A stretch of DNA of 6,513 nucleotides from the NCBI GenBank assembly GCA_004357365.1, contig SMVT01000084.1:1-6513 (forward strand). Direction: 5' to 3'. Numbering within the stretch: the stretch's first letter is position 1; each line of letters opens with the position of its first letter. Both the position numbers and the translations under genes were made by a program. The notes beneath the pieces were generated by a model that made no database searches, was not told the DNA's origin, and was given only the letters and a program-made list of their open reading frames with translations. The stretch comes from Nitrospina sp. Its GTDB lineage: Bacteria > Nitrospinota > Nitrospinia > Nitrospinales > Nitrospinaceae. Of this stretch, positions 1-5,433 are shown in pieces.

Positions 1-1
1 A

Positions 2-685
2 ATCGCCACCGGCTGTGCCGCCGTCATCGAGGCCATGGGCGCGGGCAAGGTGGACATCGGCTGGCTGGCCACCTTTGCCTACGTGCTGGCCCAACAGAAA
101 TACGATGTCGAGTTACTGCTGATCGTGGTGCGCTTCGGCAGTCCTTTTTACCGGGGGCAGATCATCACCCGCGCCGACAGCGGCATTCACAAGCTGTCCG
201 ACCTGAAGGGCAAAAAATTCGCCTTCGTGGACCCCGTTTCCACCTCCGGCCATTTGTATCCCAAAATGCTGTTGCTGTCGAACGGGCTGAACCCCGACCG
301 CCTGTTTGCGCAATCCCTGTTTGCCGGTTCGCACAACGCGGTGATCCTGTCCGTCCTTAGGGGGGAAGTGGACGCCGGAGCGACGTATGACGACGCCCGC
401 GCCGCCGTCGCCAAATCCTATCCGGAGGTGTTCACAAAACTCCGCGTGATCGCTTACACCCAAGACATTCCCAACGATACCGTATCGGCGCGCAAGGGCC
501 TCGATCCGGCGATCCGGCAGAAAATCAAAACCGGACTGATGCGATTGGCGAAAACTCCGCAAGGCGCCAAGGTGCTGAAGCGGCTGTACGGCATCAGTGG
601 GTTGATGGATTTTGACGCGTTTTTCGATCCAGTGCGCGAGGCCGGGCGCCTGCTTCACCTGGATTTAAAGAAAACCAACCCTTAA
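2..685 (+). CDS. phnD: PhnD-like phosphonate/phosphite/phosphate ABC transporter substrate-binding protein, 5'-truncated
   Basis: Periplasmic solute-binding protein that would capture a phosphorus oxyanion or organophosphonate and deliver it to an ABC importer. The frame is open to the left edge, so the ATG at 35 is internal. About 227 codons are present, and roughly the first 70-100 residues, including any signal peptide, are missing compared with the usual length of about 300. Family hallmarks visible are the run AAVIEAMGAGKVDIGWLATF near the edge (the PhnD 'VIEAMRAGKVDIAWFGPF' region), then 'LSDLKGKKFAFVDPVSTSGHLYP' split around 200-265, and 'GEVDAGATYDD' at about 364-396. The context supports the call, because a PhnC-type ATPase starts 13 bases after the stop. 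The ligand cannot be decided from sequence; phosphonate, phosphite and phosphate are all possible. The family call is firm and the substrate is open. Confidence 0.9.
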   Translation: MATGCAAVIEAMGAGKVDIGWLATFAYVLAQQKYDVELLLIVVRFGSPFYRGQIITRADSGIHKLSDLKGKKFAFVDPVSTSGHLYPKMLLLSNGLNPDRLFAQSLFAGSHNAVILSVLRGEVDAGATYDDARAAVAKSYPEVFTKLRVIAYTQDIPNDTVSARKGLDPAIRQKIKTGLMRLAKTPQGAKVLKRLYGISGLMDFDAFFDPVREAGRLLHLDLKKTNP

Positions 686-698
686 CCGAACCCGGGCG

Positions 699-1460
699 AT
701 GTTGCGTCTCGAACAGGTTTCCAAAATTTACGGCGACGGCACCCGCGCTCTGCAGGATGTGTCGCTGACTATTGCGGCCGGCGAGTTCGTGGTCATCCTC
801 GGCCGCAGCGGCGCCGGGAAATCCACTCTCCTGAGATGCATCAACCGCCTGGTGGACCCGACCTCGGGCAAAATATTTTTCGAGGATCAGGAGGTGACCG
901 CCCTGGACGGCCCACGCCTCCGATCCCTGCGCCAGCAGATCGGGATGATCTTCCAGGACTACAACCTGGTGGACCGTCTGTCGGTGCAGACCAATGTTCT
1001 TGCCGGCGCGCTGGGGCGAACCTCGGCCTGGGGGGCGCTGGTCAATCTTTTTGCGAAAGCAGATGTGGACGCCGCGCGGCACCATCTGGAGCGGCTGGAG
1101 ATCGGCGGCAAGGCCGGTCAGCGGGCGGACCAGTTGAGCGGCGGCCAGCGGCAGCGAGTGGGCATCGCCCGTGCCCTCATGCAAAAACCGAAAATCATTC
1201 TCGCCGATGAGCCGGTGGCCAGCCTCGACCCCGCCACCGCCCGCACCATCCTCGACATTCTGCGCCGCATCAACCGGGAGGACGGGGTGACGATTCTCTG
1301 CAACCTGCACCTGCCGGAGCTGGCCCGCGAATACGGCCGGCGCATCATCGCCATGAAGCAGGGAGAAATCGTCTACGACGGTCCGCCGGACGGTCTCACC
1401 CGGGATTTGGCCGACCGGTTGTACCGGTCGGACCACCCGGAAGCGGGAGAAACCGCCTGA
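699..1460 (+). CDS. phnC: PhnC-like phosphonate/phosphate ABC transporter ATP-binding protein
   Basis: Cytoplasmic ATPase that would power the importer served by the PhnD-like protein upstream. All ABC motifs are intact in this 253-residue protein, which is of normal family length. They are Walker A GRSGAGKST (residues 35-43), Q-loop Gln86 in IFQDYNLV, signature LSGGQRQR (146-153), Walker B IILADEP (166-172) with catalytic Glu171, D-loop SLD (175-177), and the switch His204 in CNLHLPELA. The phrases 'FQDYNLVDRLSV', 'NLHLPELAREYGRRIIAMKQGEIVYDGPP' (read in two parts) are typical of PhnC rather than PstB. The ATG at 699 has no strong Shine-Dalgarno sequence and lies 13 bases after the upstream stop, which suggests translational coupling. 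A PhnE permease gene does not follow. It may lie upstream of the window or elsewhere in the genome. Confidence 0.93.
   Translation: MLRLEQVSKIYGDGTRALQDVSLTIAAGEFVVILGRSGAGKSTLLRCINRLVDPTSGKIFFEDQEVTALDGPRLRSLRQQIGMIFQDYNLVDRLSVQTNVLAGALGRTSAWGALVNLFAKADVDAARHHLERLEIGGKAGQRADQLSGGQRQRVGIARALMQKPKIILADEPVASLDPATARTILDILRRINREDGVTILCNLHLPELAREYGRRIIAMKQGEIVYDGPPDGLTRDLADRLYRSDHPEAGETA
1411..1431 (+). repeat. Perfect inverted repeat (hairpin) near the 3' end of the ABC ATPase gene
   Basis: The arm CCGACCGGT and its exact complement flank a 3-base loop TGT, giving a 9-bp GC-rich stem inside the coding sequence about 30 bases before the stop codon. No T-run follows, so it is not an intrinsic terminator. 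It could slow 3' exonuclease decay of the operon transcript, or it may simply be a by-product of the encoded residues (ADRLYRS). Confidence 0.4.
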
Positions 1461-1571
1461 CCGTCCTGTCCTGCTGGCCGGGAGTCTTGCTCAATGTATT
1501 GAAAAAACAGGTAGTTACGATAAATCCGGAGTTTTTTATATCCTTTTATTTGCCTTGGAAAGTGTGTTACT

Positions 1572-1599
1572 TTGAAAATTAAGCATTAATTGATGCAAT
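1572..1599 (+). promoter_or_regulatory. Possible sigma70-type promoter for the exported-protein/cytochrome operon
   Basis: The 164-base gap between 1461 and 1624 is clearly richer in A and T than the genes around it. Within it, TTGAAA (1572-1577) and TGCAAT (1594-1599) are spaced by 16 bases, and would start transcription some 20 bases before the next start codon. A 14-base near-palindrome, GCATTAATTGATGC (1583-1596), covers the spacer and part of the -10 and could be an operator. The gap also holds the interrupted palindrome TCAATGTATTGA (1491-1502). I saw no convincing terminator for the upstream ABC genes here. Matches are approximate and another placement is possible. Confidence 0.3.
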
Positions 1600-1627
1600 T
1601 GGGGGTGAAAGTAAGGGAGTATTTTTG

Positions 1628-2122
1628 ATGAAGGTGCCGCATGCCAGTTTCCTTTTTGGCCTGGTATTGATCCATGCCCTGTGGACCGGGAGTCCGGCCC
1701 ACGGTCAGGACCCCCCCTTTTCCGGAGAGTCCGATGAGGTGCGGATTCCGCAAGAACCGGGATGGAAGGCGCCCTCGTACCGTGGATGGGAATTGCTCAG
1801 CATTCCCGGTCTGATTGCGACCTATTACGATCTGGATCTGGACGGCCGGCTCGATTACCAGGTCATCCGGAAAATCATCCGCAAGGGAATCCGCGCCCAG
1901 ATGACCATCCCGGATGCTATCCAGAGTGCGAGAATCGACAACCTGACGGTCTACATCTCCAACCCGGTGATTTATTTCACTGCGAAGTATCCCCTGTTTT
2001 ACTGTCTGGGGGTCGACTTCCGGCGCAATTGCACGAATATCTGGGTCGACGTCGCGGAAGACGGTTTGAATGGTAATGAAACCTTATACACCCTGTCCAA
2101 ACCCCAAATTCAGGTCCGTTAA
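1628..2122 (+). CDS. Small exported protein of unknown function with an EF-hand-like calcium loop
   Basis: No family recognised. The start is taken as ATG 1628 because AAGGGAG (1613-1619) lies 8 bases upstream; a TTG three bases earlier is a less likely alternative. The 164-residue product has a signal peptide: Lys2, a hydrophobic stretch at about 8-19, and a likely cleavage after SPAHG (residue 26, before Gln27). The mature protein is about 138 residues. Residues 68-77 read DLDLDGRLDY, matching the DxDxDGxxD calcium-binding loop seen in EF-hands, dockerins and related repeats. A second acidic Gly/Asn stretch, EDGLNGNE, lies at 144-151. Cys126 and Cys135 could form a disulfide; there is no CxxCH heme site. 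The gene's last 50 or so bases contain the start of the cytochrome gene, so the two products are likely made together. It could be a chaperone, accessory subunit or structural partner of that cytochrome; this is inferred from position only. Confidence 0.8.
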   Translation: MKVPHASFLFGLVLIHALWTGSPAHGQDPPFSGESDEVRIPQEPGWKAPSYRGWELLSIPGLIATYYDLDLDGRLDYQVIRKIIRKGIRAQMTIPDAIQSARIDNLTVYISNPVIYFTAKYPLFYCLGVDFRRNCTNIWVDVAEDGLNGNETLYTLSKPQIQVR

Positions 2123-3674
2123 GCGGCTGATCCTGCCGGGTCTGCTGGCCATCGGCCTGGCTCTTGGTTTCGTGGGACCGGATGCCGGAGTTCTGAATGC
2201 GTACGCCGCCGACCCCGGCGGTCACGCAGGCCATAGCGATCACGGTGCGCAAACCAGCAAAACCATCGGGGCCACGGTTTACAAACACATGTGCACGTTC
2301 TGCCACGGCGAGGACGGCAACGGCGGCGGCAAGGCGATGGCCTACCTGTACCCGTGGCCGCGCGATTTCCGCAAGGGCGTGTTCAAACACCGGTCCACCC
2401 CCTCCGGTTCCCTGCCGCTCGACTCCGACATTTTCAAAACCATCAGCAAGGGCATCAAGGGAACCGGCATGCCGGCTTGGGGATCATCCTTGACCGATGA
2501 CGAAACCTGGTCAGTCATCGAATACATCAAGAGTTTTTCTAAGCGGTTTGAAACCGAGAAACCCAAAAAACCGATCGACCCCGGCCCGACCCCGCCGACC
2601 ACTCCCGACGCCCTGAAAAACGGCCAGCAGATTTATAAGGAGATGCGCTGTTCCCGCTGTCATGGCACCGACCTCCAGGGCGGTGGAAAAATTGCCGGCG
2701 AACTGTACGACATCTGGGACCACCGGGTGTTTGTCTACAATCTGACCAATCCCAACATCAATAAATTTGGCTACAGCAAACGGGAGTTATACATGACCCT
2801 GACCACGGGCATCGATGGCACTCCCATGAAGTCGTTCAGCCACCTGACCGATGCCGAGCGCTGGGACTTGGCGGCGTATGTCGACTCTAAAGTCCGGGTG
2901 GACGATCTCCAGAAGGCCGAGTATGAAATCGACCTGTATTCCAAAAAAATCGATCAGAAAATCGAGAGCGACCCGGACAGCCCGTTCTGGAAAGATGTTC
3001 CCAGCCACGACGTCCAGTTGATTGCATTAAATGCCCGCAAAAACCCGATCAACCGCGTGCAGTTTCAATCAGTGGTCAACGACAAGGAAATCGCCATCCG
3101 CATGGTGTGGGACGACCCGATCGCCAACCGCACCGCCAGCCGCCATCAGGATTTCAAGGACGCCATCGCCCTGGAATTCGCGCTGGGCGACGTGCTGTTG
3201 CACACTCACGGCCACAACGAACCTTTTTTTGGCATGGGCCACCGCGCCAAGCCGGTCAATATCTGGCAATGGCGGGCGGACTGGCAATCGGAGATCGAAA
3301 CCAAAATTGAACTGGAATACGCCACCAAGGGCATGGGCATGGATATGGACGTCATGATTTTCGGCGGTGAGGTGAATCCGGTCGAGGCGCTCAACCCCTT
3401 CCGCGACGTGCCCATCGAGGAATTGAACGCCGAGGGTTTCGGCACCCTGACCCCGCAACCGAAGACCAAACAGAATATTATCGGCCAGGGCGTCTGGAAA
3501 GACGGCCAGTGGCGTGTGGTGTTTCGCCGGTCGTTGAAGTCGCTCAACAAGTGGGACGTCAAGTTCAATCGGGGAAAGCCGATCCTGATCGCGTTCGCCG
3601 TCTGGGACGGGCAATATCAGGACCGCAATGGTAGAAAGATGGTTTCCATGTGGCAACGGTTGAATTTACCTTGA
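2070..3674 (+). CDS. Exported diheme cytochrome c fused to an ethylbenzene-dehydrogenase gamma-type heme b domain (NxrC-like candidate)
   Basis: Electron-transfer protein of 534 residues, probably periplasmic. The N-terminus has a basic region (Lys4, Lys13, Arg15, Lys18, Arg19), a hydrophobic core (20-35) and a likely cleavage near AYAAD (44-48). A His-rich stretch, HAGHSDH (52-58), follows. The first cytochrome c domain has heme site CTFCH (75-79) with likely axial Met134 in GTGMPAWG. The second has CSRCH (194-198) with likely Met253 in GTPMKSF. A Pro-rich linker (165-179) separates them. Residues from about 285 to the end match the EB_dh heme b domain. In the ethylbenzene dehydrogenase gamma subunit, heme b is held by a Met and a Lys. 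The equivalents here appear to be Met389 in FFGMGHRAKP and Lys523 in GRKMVSMW. That would give two hemes c and one heme b. Such subunits accept electrons from DMSO-reductase-family molybdoenzymes, including nitrite oxidoreductase, chlorate reductase and dimethylsulfide dehydrogenase. The ATG at 2070 (or 2076) lies inside the preceding gene; GGAAG at 2056-2060 may be its ribosome site. No later ATG or GTG would keep the signal peptide. The domain call is firm, and the NxrC role is a hypothesis. Confidence 0.9.
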   Translation: MVMKPYTPCPNPKFRSVKRLILPGLLAIGLALGFVGPDAGVLNAYAADPGGHAGHSDHGAQTSKTIGATVYKHMCTFCHGEDGNGGGKAMAYLYPWPRDFRKGVFKHRSTPSGSLPLDSDIFKTISKGIKGTGMPAWGSSLTDDETWSVIEYIKSFSKRFETEKPKKPIDPGPTPPTTPDALKNGQQIYKEMRCSRCHGTDLQGGGKIAGELYDIWDHRVFVYNLTNPNINKFGYSKRELYMTLTTGIDGTPMKSFSHLTDAERWDLAAYVDSKVRVDDLQKAEYEIDLYSKKIDQKIESDPDSPFWKDVPSHDVQLIALNARKNPINRVQFQSVVNDKEIAIRMVWDDPIANRTASRHQDFKDAIALEFALGDVLLHTHGHNEPFFGMGHRAKPVNIWQWRADWQSEIETKIELEYATKGMGMDMDVMIFGGEVNPVEALNPFRDVPIEELNAEGFGTLTPQPKTKQNIIGQGVWKDGQWRVVFRRSLKSLNKWDVKFNRGKPILIAFAVWDGQYQDRNGRKMVSMWQRLNLP

Positions 3675-3702
3675 TTGAAACCCCGGTATGGGATATTAAT
3701 AC
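3675..3702 (+). promoter_or_regulatory. Possible sigma70-type promoter for the NHL-repeat gene
   Basis: Directly after the cytochrome stop codon, TTGAAA (3675-3680) and TAATAC (3697-3702) are separated by 16 bases in a locally AT-rich stretch. Transcription from here would give a 5' leader of nearly 90 bases before the ATG at 3799. The match is reasonable but unsupported by any other data. Confidence 0.35.
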
Positions 3703-3724
3703 AGTACAATTAACATGTTTTTTC

Positions 3725-3737
3725 TCCGGTTACCGGA
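3725..3737 (+). repeat. Perfect 13-base inverted repeat in the leader of the NHL-repeat gene
   Basis: TCCGGTTACCGGA is a perfect 6-bp inverted repeat around a single T. A run of six Ts lies just before it, not after it on either transcript, so it is not an intrinsic terminator on the forward strand. Its place between the candidate promoter and the start codon would suit an operator for a dimeric regulator, but chance cannot be excluded for one copy. Confidence 0.35.
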
Positions 3738-3785
3738 TGGCTCTTGGGGTGTTCCGGCGGGATGCGTTATTTATTAAGTTTTAAC

Positions 3786-3792
3786 AGAGGTG
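3786..3792 (+). promoter_or_regulatory. Shine-Dalgarno sequence that fixes the start of the NHL-repeat gene
   Basis: AGAGGTG lies 6 bases before the ATG at 3799, an ideal spacing. A GTG in the same frame at 3790 falls within this ribosome site and has no good site of its own, so ATG 3799 is preferred. Confidence 0.7.
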
Positions 3793-3798
3793 GGTTCG

Positions 3799-5355
3799 AT
3801 GTCTGAAGACCAGGATAAAAAAGAAGAAGAAGAGATCAAGGATGAGGCCCTCGAAGTGGCCGAGGAAGAAGTCGAAGAAGAAGTCGAGGAAGAAGTCGAG
3901 GAAGAAGTCGAGGAGATAGAAGAGGACGCCCTCAGCGAAGAGGAAATGGACGAGATCGACGAAGTCGATCTCGAGGAAGTAGAAGAGGAGAAGGAAGTCG
4001 GCGCCGTCATGGTGATCGGGCAGGGCGACTTCAGCATGCGCGAGTCCAACCGCGGGGCGGAGGACCCCGGCGACAACACCTTTTCCGAACCGCAATTTAT
4101 CTGCCGCTACGGCGATATGCTGTTTGTCACCGACTGGGGCAATCACCGGGTCCTGATCTGGAACCAGTTCCCGGAAGAAAACGGCGAGCCCGCCAGCATT
4201 GTGCTGGGACAGGAGGATTTTTCGGACAATCTGGAAAACCGCGGCATCACCACCACGCTGGACGAAATGACCTCCGGCCTCGGTGACGAAAACCTGGAGG
4301 GCTTCACCATCAGTAAACCGGAAGAGGACACCCTGTCGGGTCCGGCGGGCGTGTGCGTCGTTGACGGCAAACTCTACGTCTCCGATAGCAGTAACCACCG
4401 CGTCCTGCGCTGGCACGGACTGCCATCCGATGACGGTGAAGTTCCGAGCCTGGTTCTGGGACAGGACAACCTGGAGTGTGGCGAAGCCAACCGGCGCGGC
4501 CTGGTCGGTTCCGGTTCCCTGTTTTTCCCCTTCGGCATCCGTTCCGGAGACGATCAGCATGTTCTGGTGGCGGACAAGGACAATCATCGGGTTTTGATCT
4601 GGCAGAAAATCCCCTTCAACGACGGCTGGAACGCCGATGTCTGCCTCGGCCAGTTCGGCATGGACGAACGCGAAGCCAACCGCGGCGATTTCGACAACGT
4701 GACCCCGGAGACCCTCAGTTTTCCCACTTCGGTTTTCTTCCACCCGGAAACCGGTAAGGTGTTCGTGGTCGACCAGGGCAACAACCGCGTGCTGATCTGG
4801 GACAAACTGCCGTCGAACAACGGCGTACCGGCGAATCTGGTGCTGGGTCAAAAGGATTTCTACAGCCGCGATGTCAACGGCGGAATGGGAGCCCTACGCT
4901 GCGATGCCGTTGGCATGAATTTCCCCACCGACCTGGTCTACGGACGCAAGGGACTGTTCGTGTCGGATTCCGGAAACAACCGCGTGCTGGTCTGGAAGGA
5001 ACTGCCGACCGAAAACGGACAGCCGGCCGATCTGGTCATCGGCCAGAACACCTTCAGCGGCCATAAGTTCAACCGCTGGGGAGAGCCCAGCGAATGCACT
5101 CTGAAGGATCCCTACGGCATGTTTCTCGACGAAGACCCGGAGGATGAAGAAGACAACGGCAAGCTCTTTATCTGCGACCGGGGAAACTCCCGGGTGGTCA
5201 TCTGGGAAGAGCTTCCGGAACCCAGAAGCGACCAGAAGCCAGAAGAGCTCGACCATCCCACCATGGAGGACCCCGAATTGCTCATGGGCGTGGATGAAGA
5301 CTTCATGGATGACGAAGAGGACGAGGACGAAGAGGCCCCAAAAGAATTGGCCTGA
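3799..5355 (+). CDS. Hyperacidic NHL-repeat six-bladed beta-propeller protein
   Basis: The 518-residue product has three parts. Residues 1-66 are almost entirely Glu, Asp and Val and include four exact EEEV units (22-37), probably extended or helical and strongly negative. Residues 67-475 carry six NHL-type repeats, each ending in a variant of D-x-x-N-H/N/S-R-V-L-I-W, at about 112, 196, 259, 325, 390 and 460. Between them recur 'LPxxNGxPAxLVLGQxDF' and 'NRG' segments. Spacing is 63-70 residues, except 84 between the first two because of an insert around 155-180. Six repeats suit a closed six-bladed propeller. Residues 476-518 form a second acidic tail (DDEEDEDEE). There is no signal peptide or membrane segment, so the protein looks cytoplasmic, unlike many NHL proteins. 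Propellers of this kind usually bind proteins or other ligands; some are enzymes, but no catalytic signature is recognisable. It has its own probable promoter and a strong terminator. Confidence 0.9.
   Translation: MSEDQDKKEEEEIKDEALEVAEEEVEEEVEEEVEEEVEEIEEDALSEEEMDEIDEVDLEEVEEEKEVGAVMVIGQGDFSMRESNRGAEDPGDNTFSEPQFICRYGDMLFVTDWGNHRVLIWNQFPEENGEPASIVLGQEDFSDNLENRGITTTLDEMTSGLGDENLEGFTISKPEEDTLSGPAGVCVVDGKLYVSDSSNHRVLRWHGLPSDDGEVPSLVLGQDNLECGEANRRGLVGSGSLFFPFGIRSGDDQHVLVADKDNHRVLIWQKIPFNDGWNADVCLGQFGMDEREANRGDFDNVTPETLSFPTSVFFHPETGKVFVVDQGNNRVLIWDKLPSNNGVPANLVLGQKDFYSRDVNGGMGALRCDAVGMNFPTDLVYGRKGLFVSDSGNNRVLVWKELPTENGQPADLVIGQNTFSGHKFNRWGEPSECTLKDPYGMFLDEDPEDEEDNGKLFICDRGNSRVVIWEELPEPRSDQKPEELDHPTMEDPELLMGVDEDFMDDEEDEDEEAPKELA
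3862..3909 (+). repeat. Four tandem 12-base repeats encoding EEEV
   Basis: The unit GAGGAAGAAGTC occurs four times in a row; the second copy differs by one base (GAAGAAGAAGTC), which leaves the protein unchanged. A degraded fifth unit (GAGGAGATAGAA) follows. The array lies in frame within the acidic N-terminal region of the NHL-repeat protein. Near-identity at the DNA level suggests recent expansion by slippage, and copy number may vary between strains. Confidence 0.85.
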
Positions 5356-5377
5356 CGTTTACCGAGTAAGACCCATT

Positions 5378-5421
5378 ACGGCGGTACCCTGTTTTCTAAT
5401 CGGGGTCCCGCCGTTTTTTTT
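5378..5421 (+). terminator. Rho-independent terminator after the NHL-repeat gene
   Basis: ACGGCGGTACCC (5378-5389) pairs with GGGTCCCGCCGT (5403-5414) apart from one T-C mismatch, with a 13-base loop, and is followed by eight Ts (5414-5421). It lies 22 bases after the stop codon. On the reverse strand the hairpin is preceded by the A-run and is not followed by Ts, so it serves the forward gene and not the convergent radical SAM gene. Confidence 0.92.
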
Positions 5422-5433
5422 GTGTTACGCGGG

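Noticed and set aside
594..1436. Long reverse-strand open frame (280 codons) opposite the ABC ATPase
   Set aside because: It is fully antisense to a gene with all ABC motifs intact, and its translation shows no recognisable domain. It is a by-product of GC-rich codon use.
3069..3656. Reverse-strand open frame (195 codons) opposite the heme b domain
   Set aside because: It is antisense to a conserved domain with its heme ligands in place, and no domain or start signal supports it.
3721..3762. Possible terminator for the cytochrome operon in the 3675-3798 gap
   Set aside because: The T-run precedes the hairpin TCCGGTTACCGGA, and the larger CCGGA/TCCGG pairing has a 5-bp stem with no T-run, so termination is not supported.
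3790..3798. GTG at 3790 as the start of the NHL-repeat protein
   Set aside because: It lies within the AGAGGTG ribosome site that is ideally spaced for ATG 3799.
3862..3909. Tandem repeats considered as a CRISPR or regulatory repeat array
   Set aside because: Units are 12 bases, directly abutting with no spacers and in frame within a coding sequence; they are a protein repeat.
3781..4851. Long reverse-strand open frame (356 codons) opposite the NHL-repeat gene
   Set aside because: Its repeated content mirrors the propeller repeats and the GAA-rich tract (giving Phe/Leu/Asp runs). The forward frame has a good ribosome site and clear NHL repeats.
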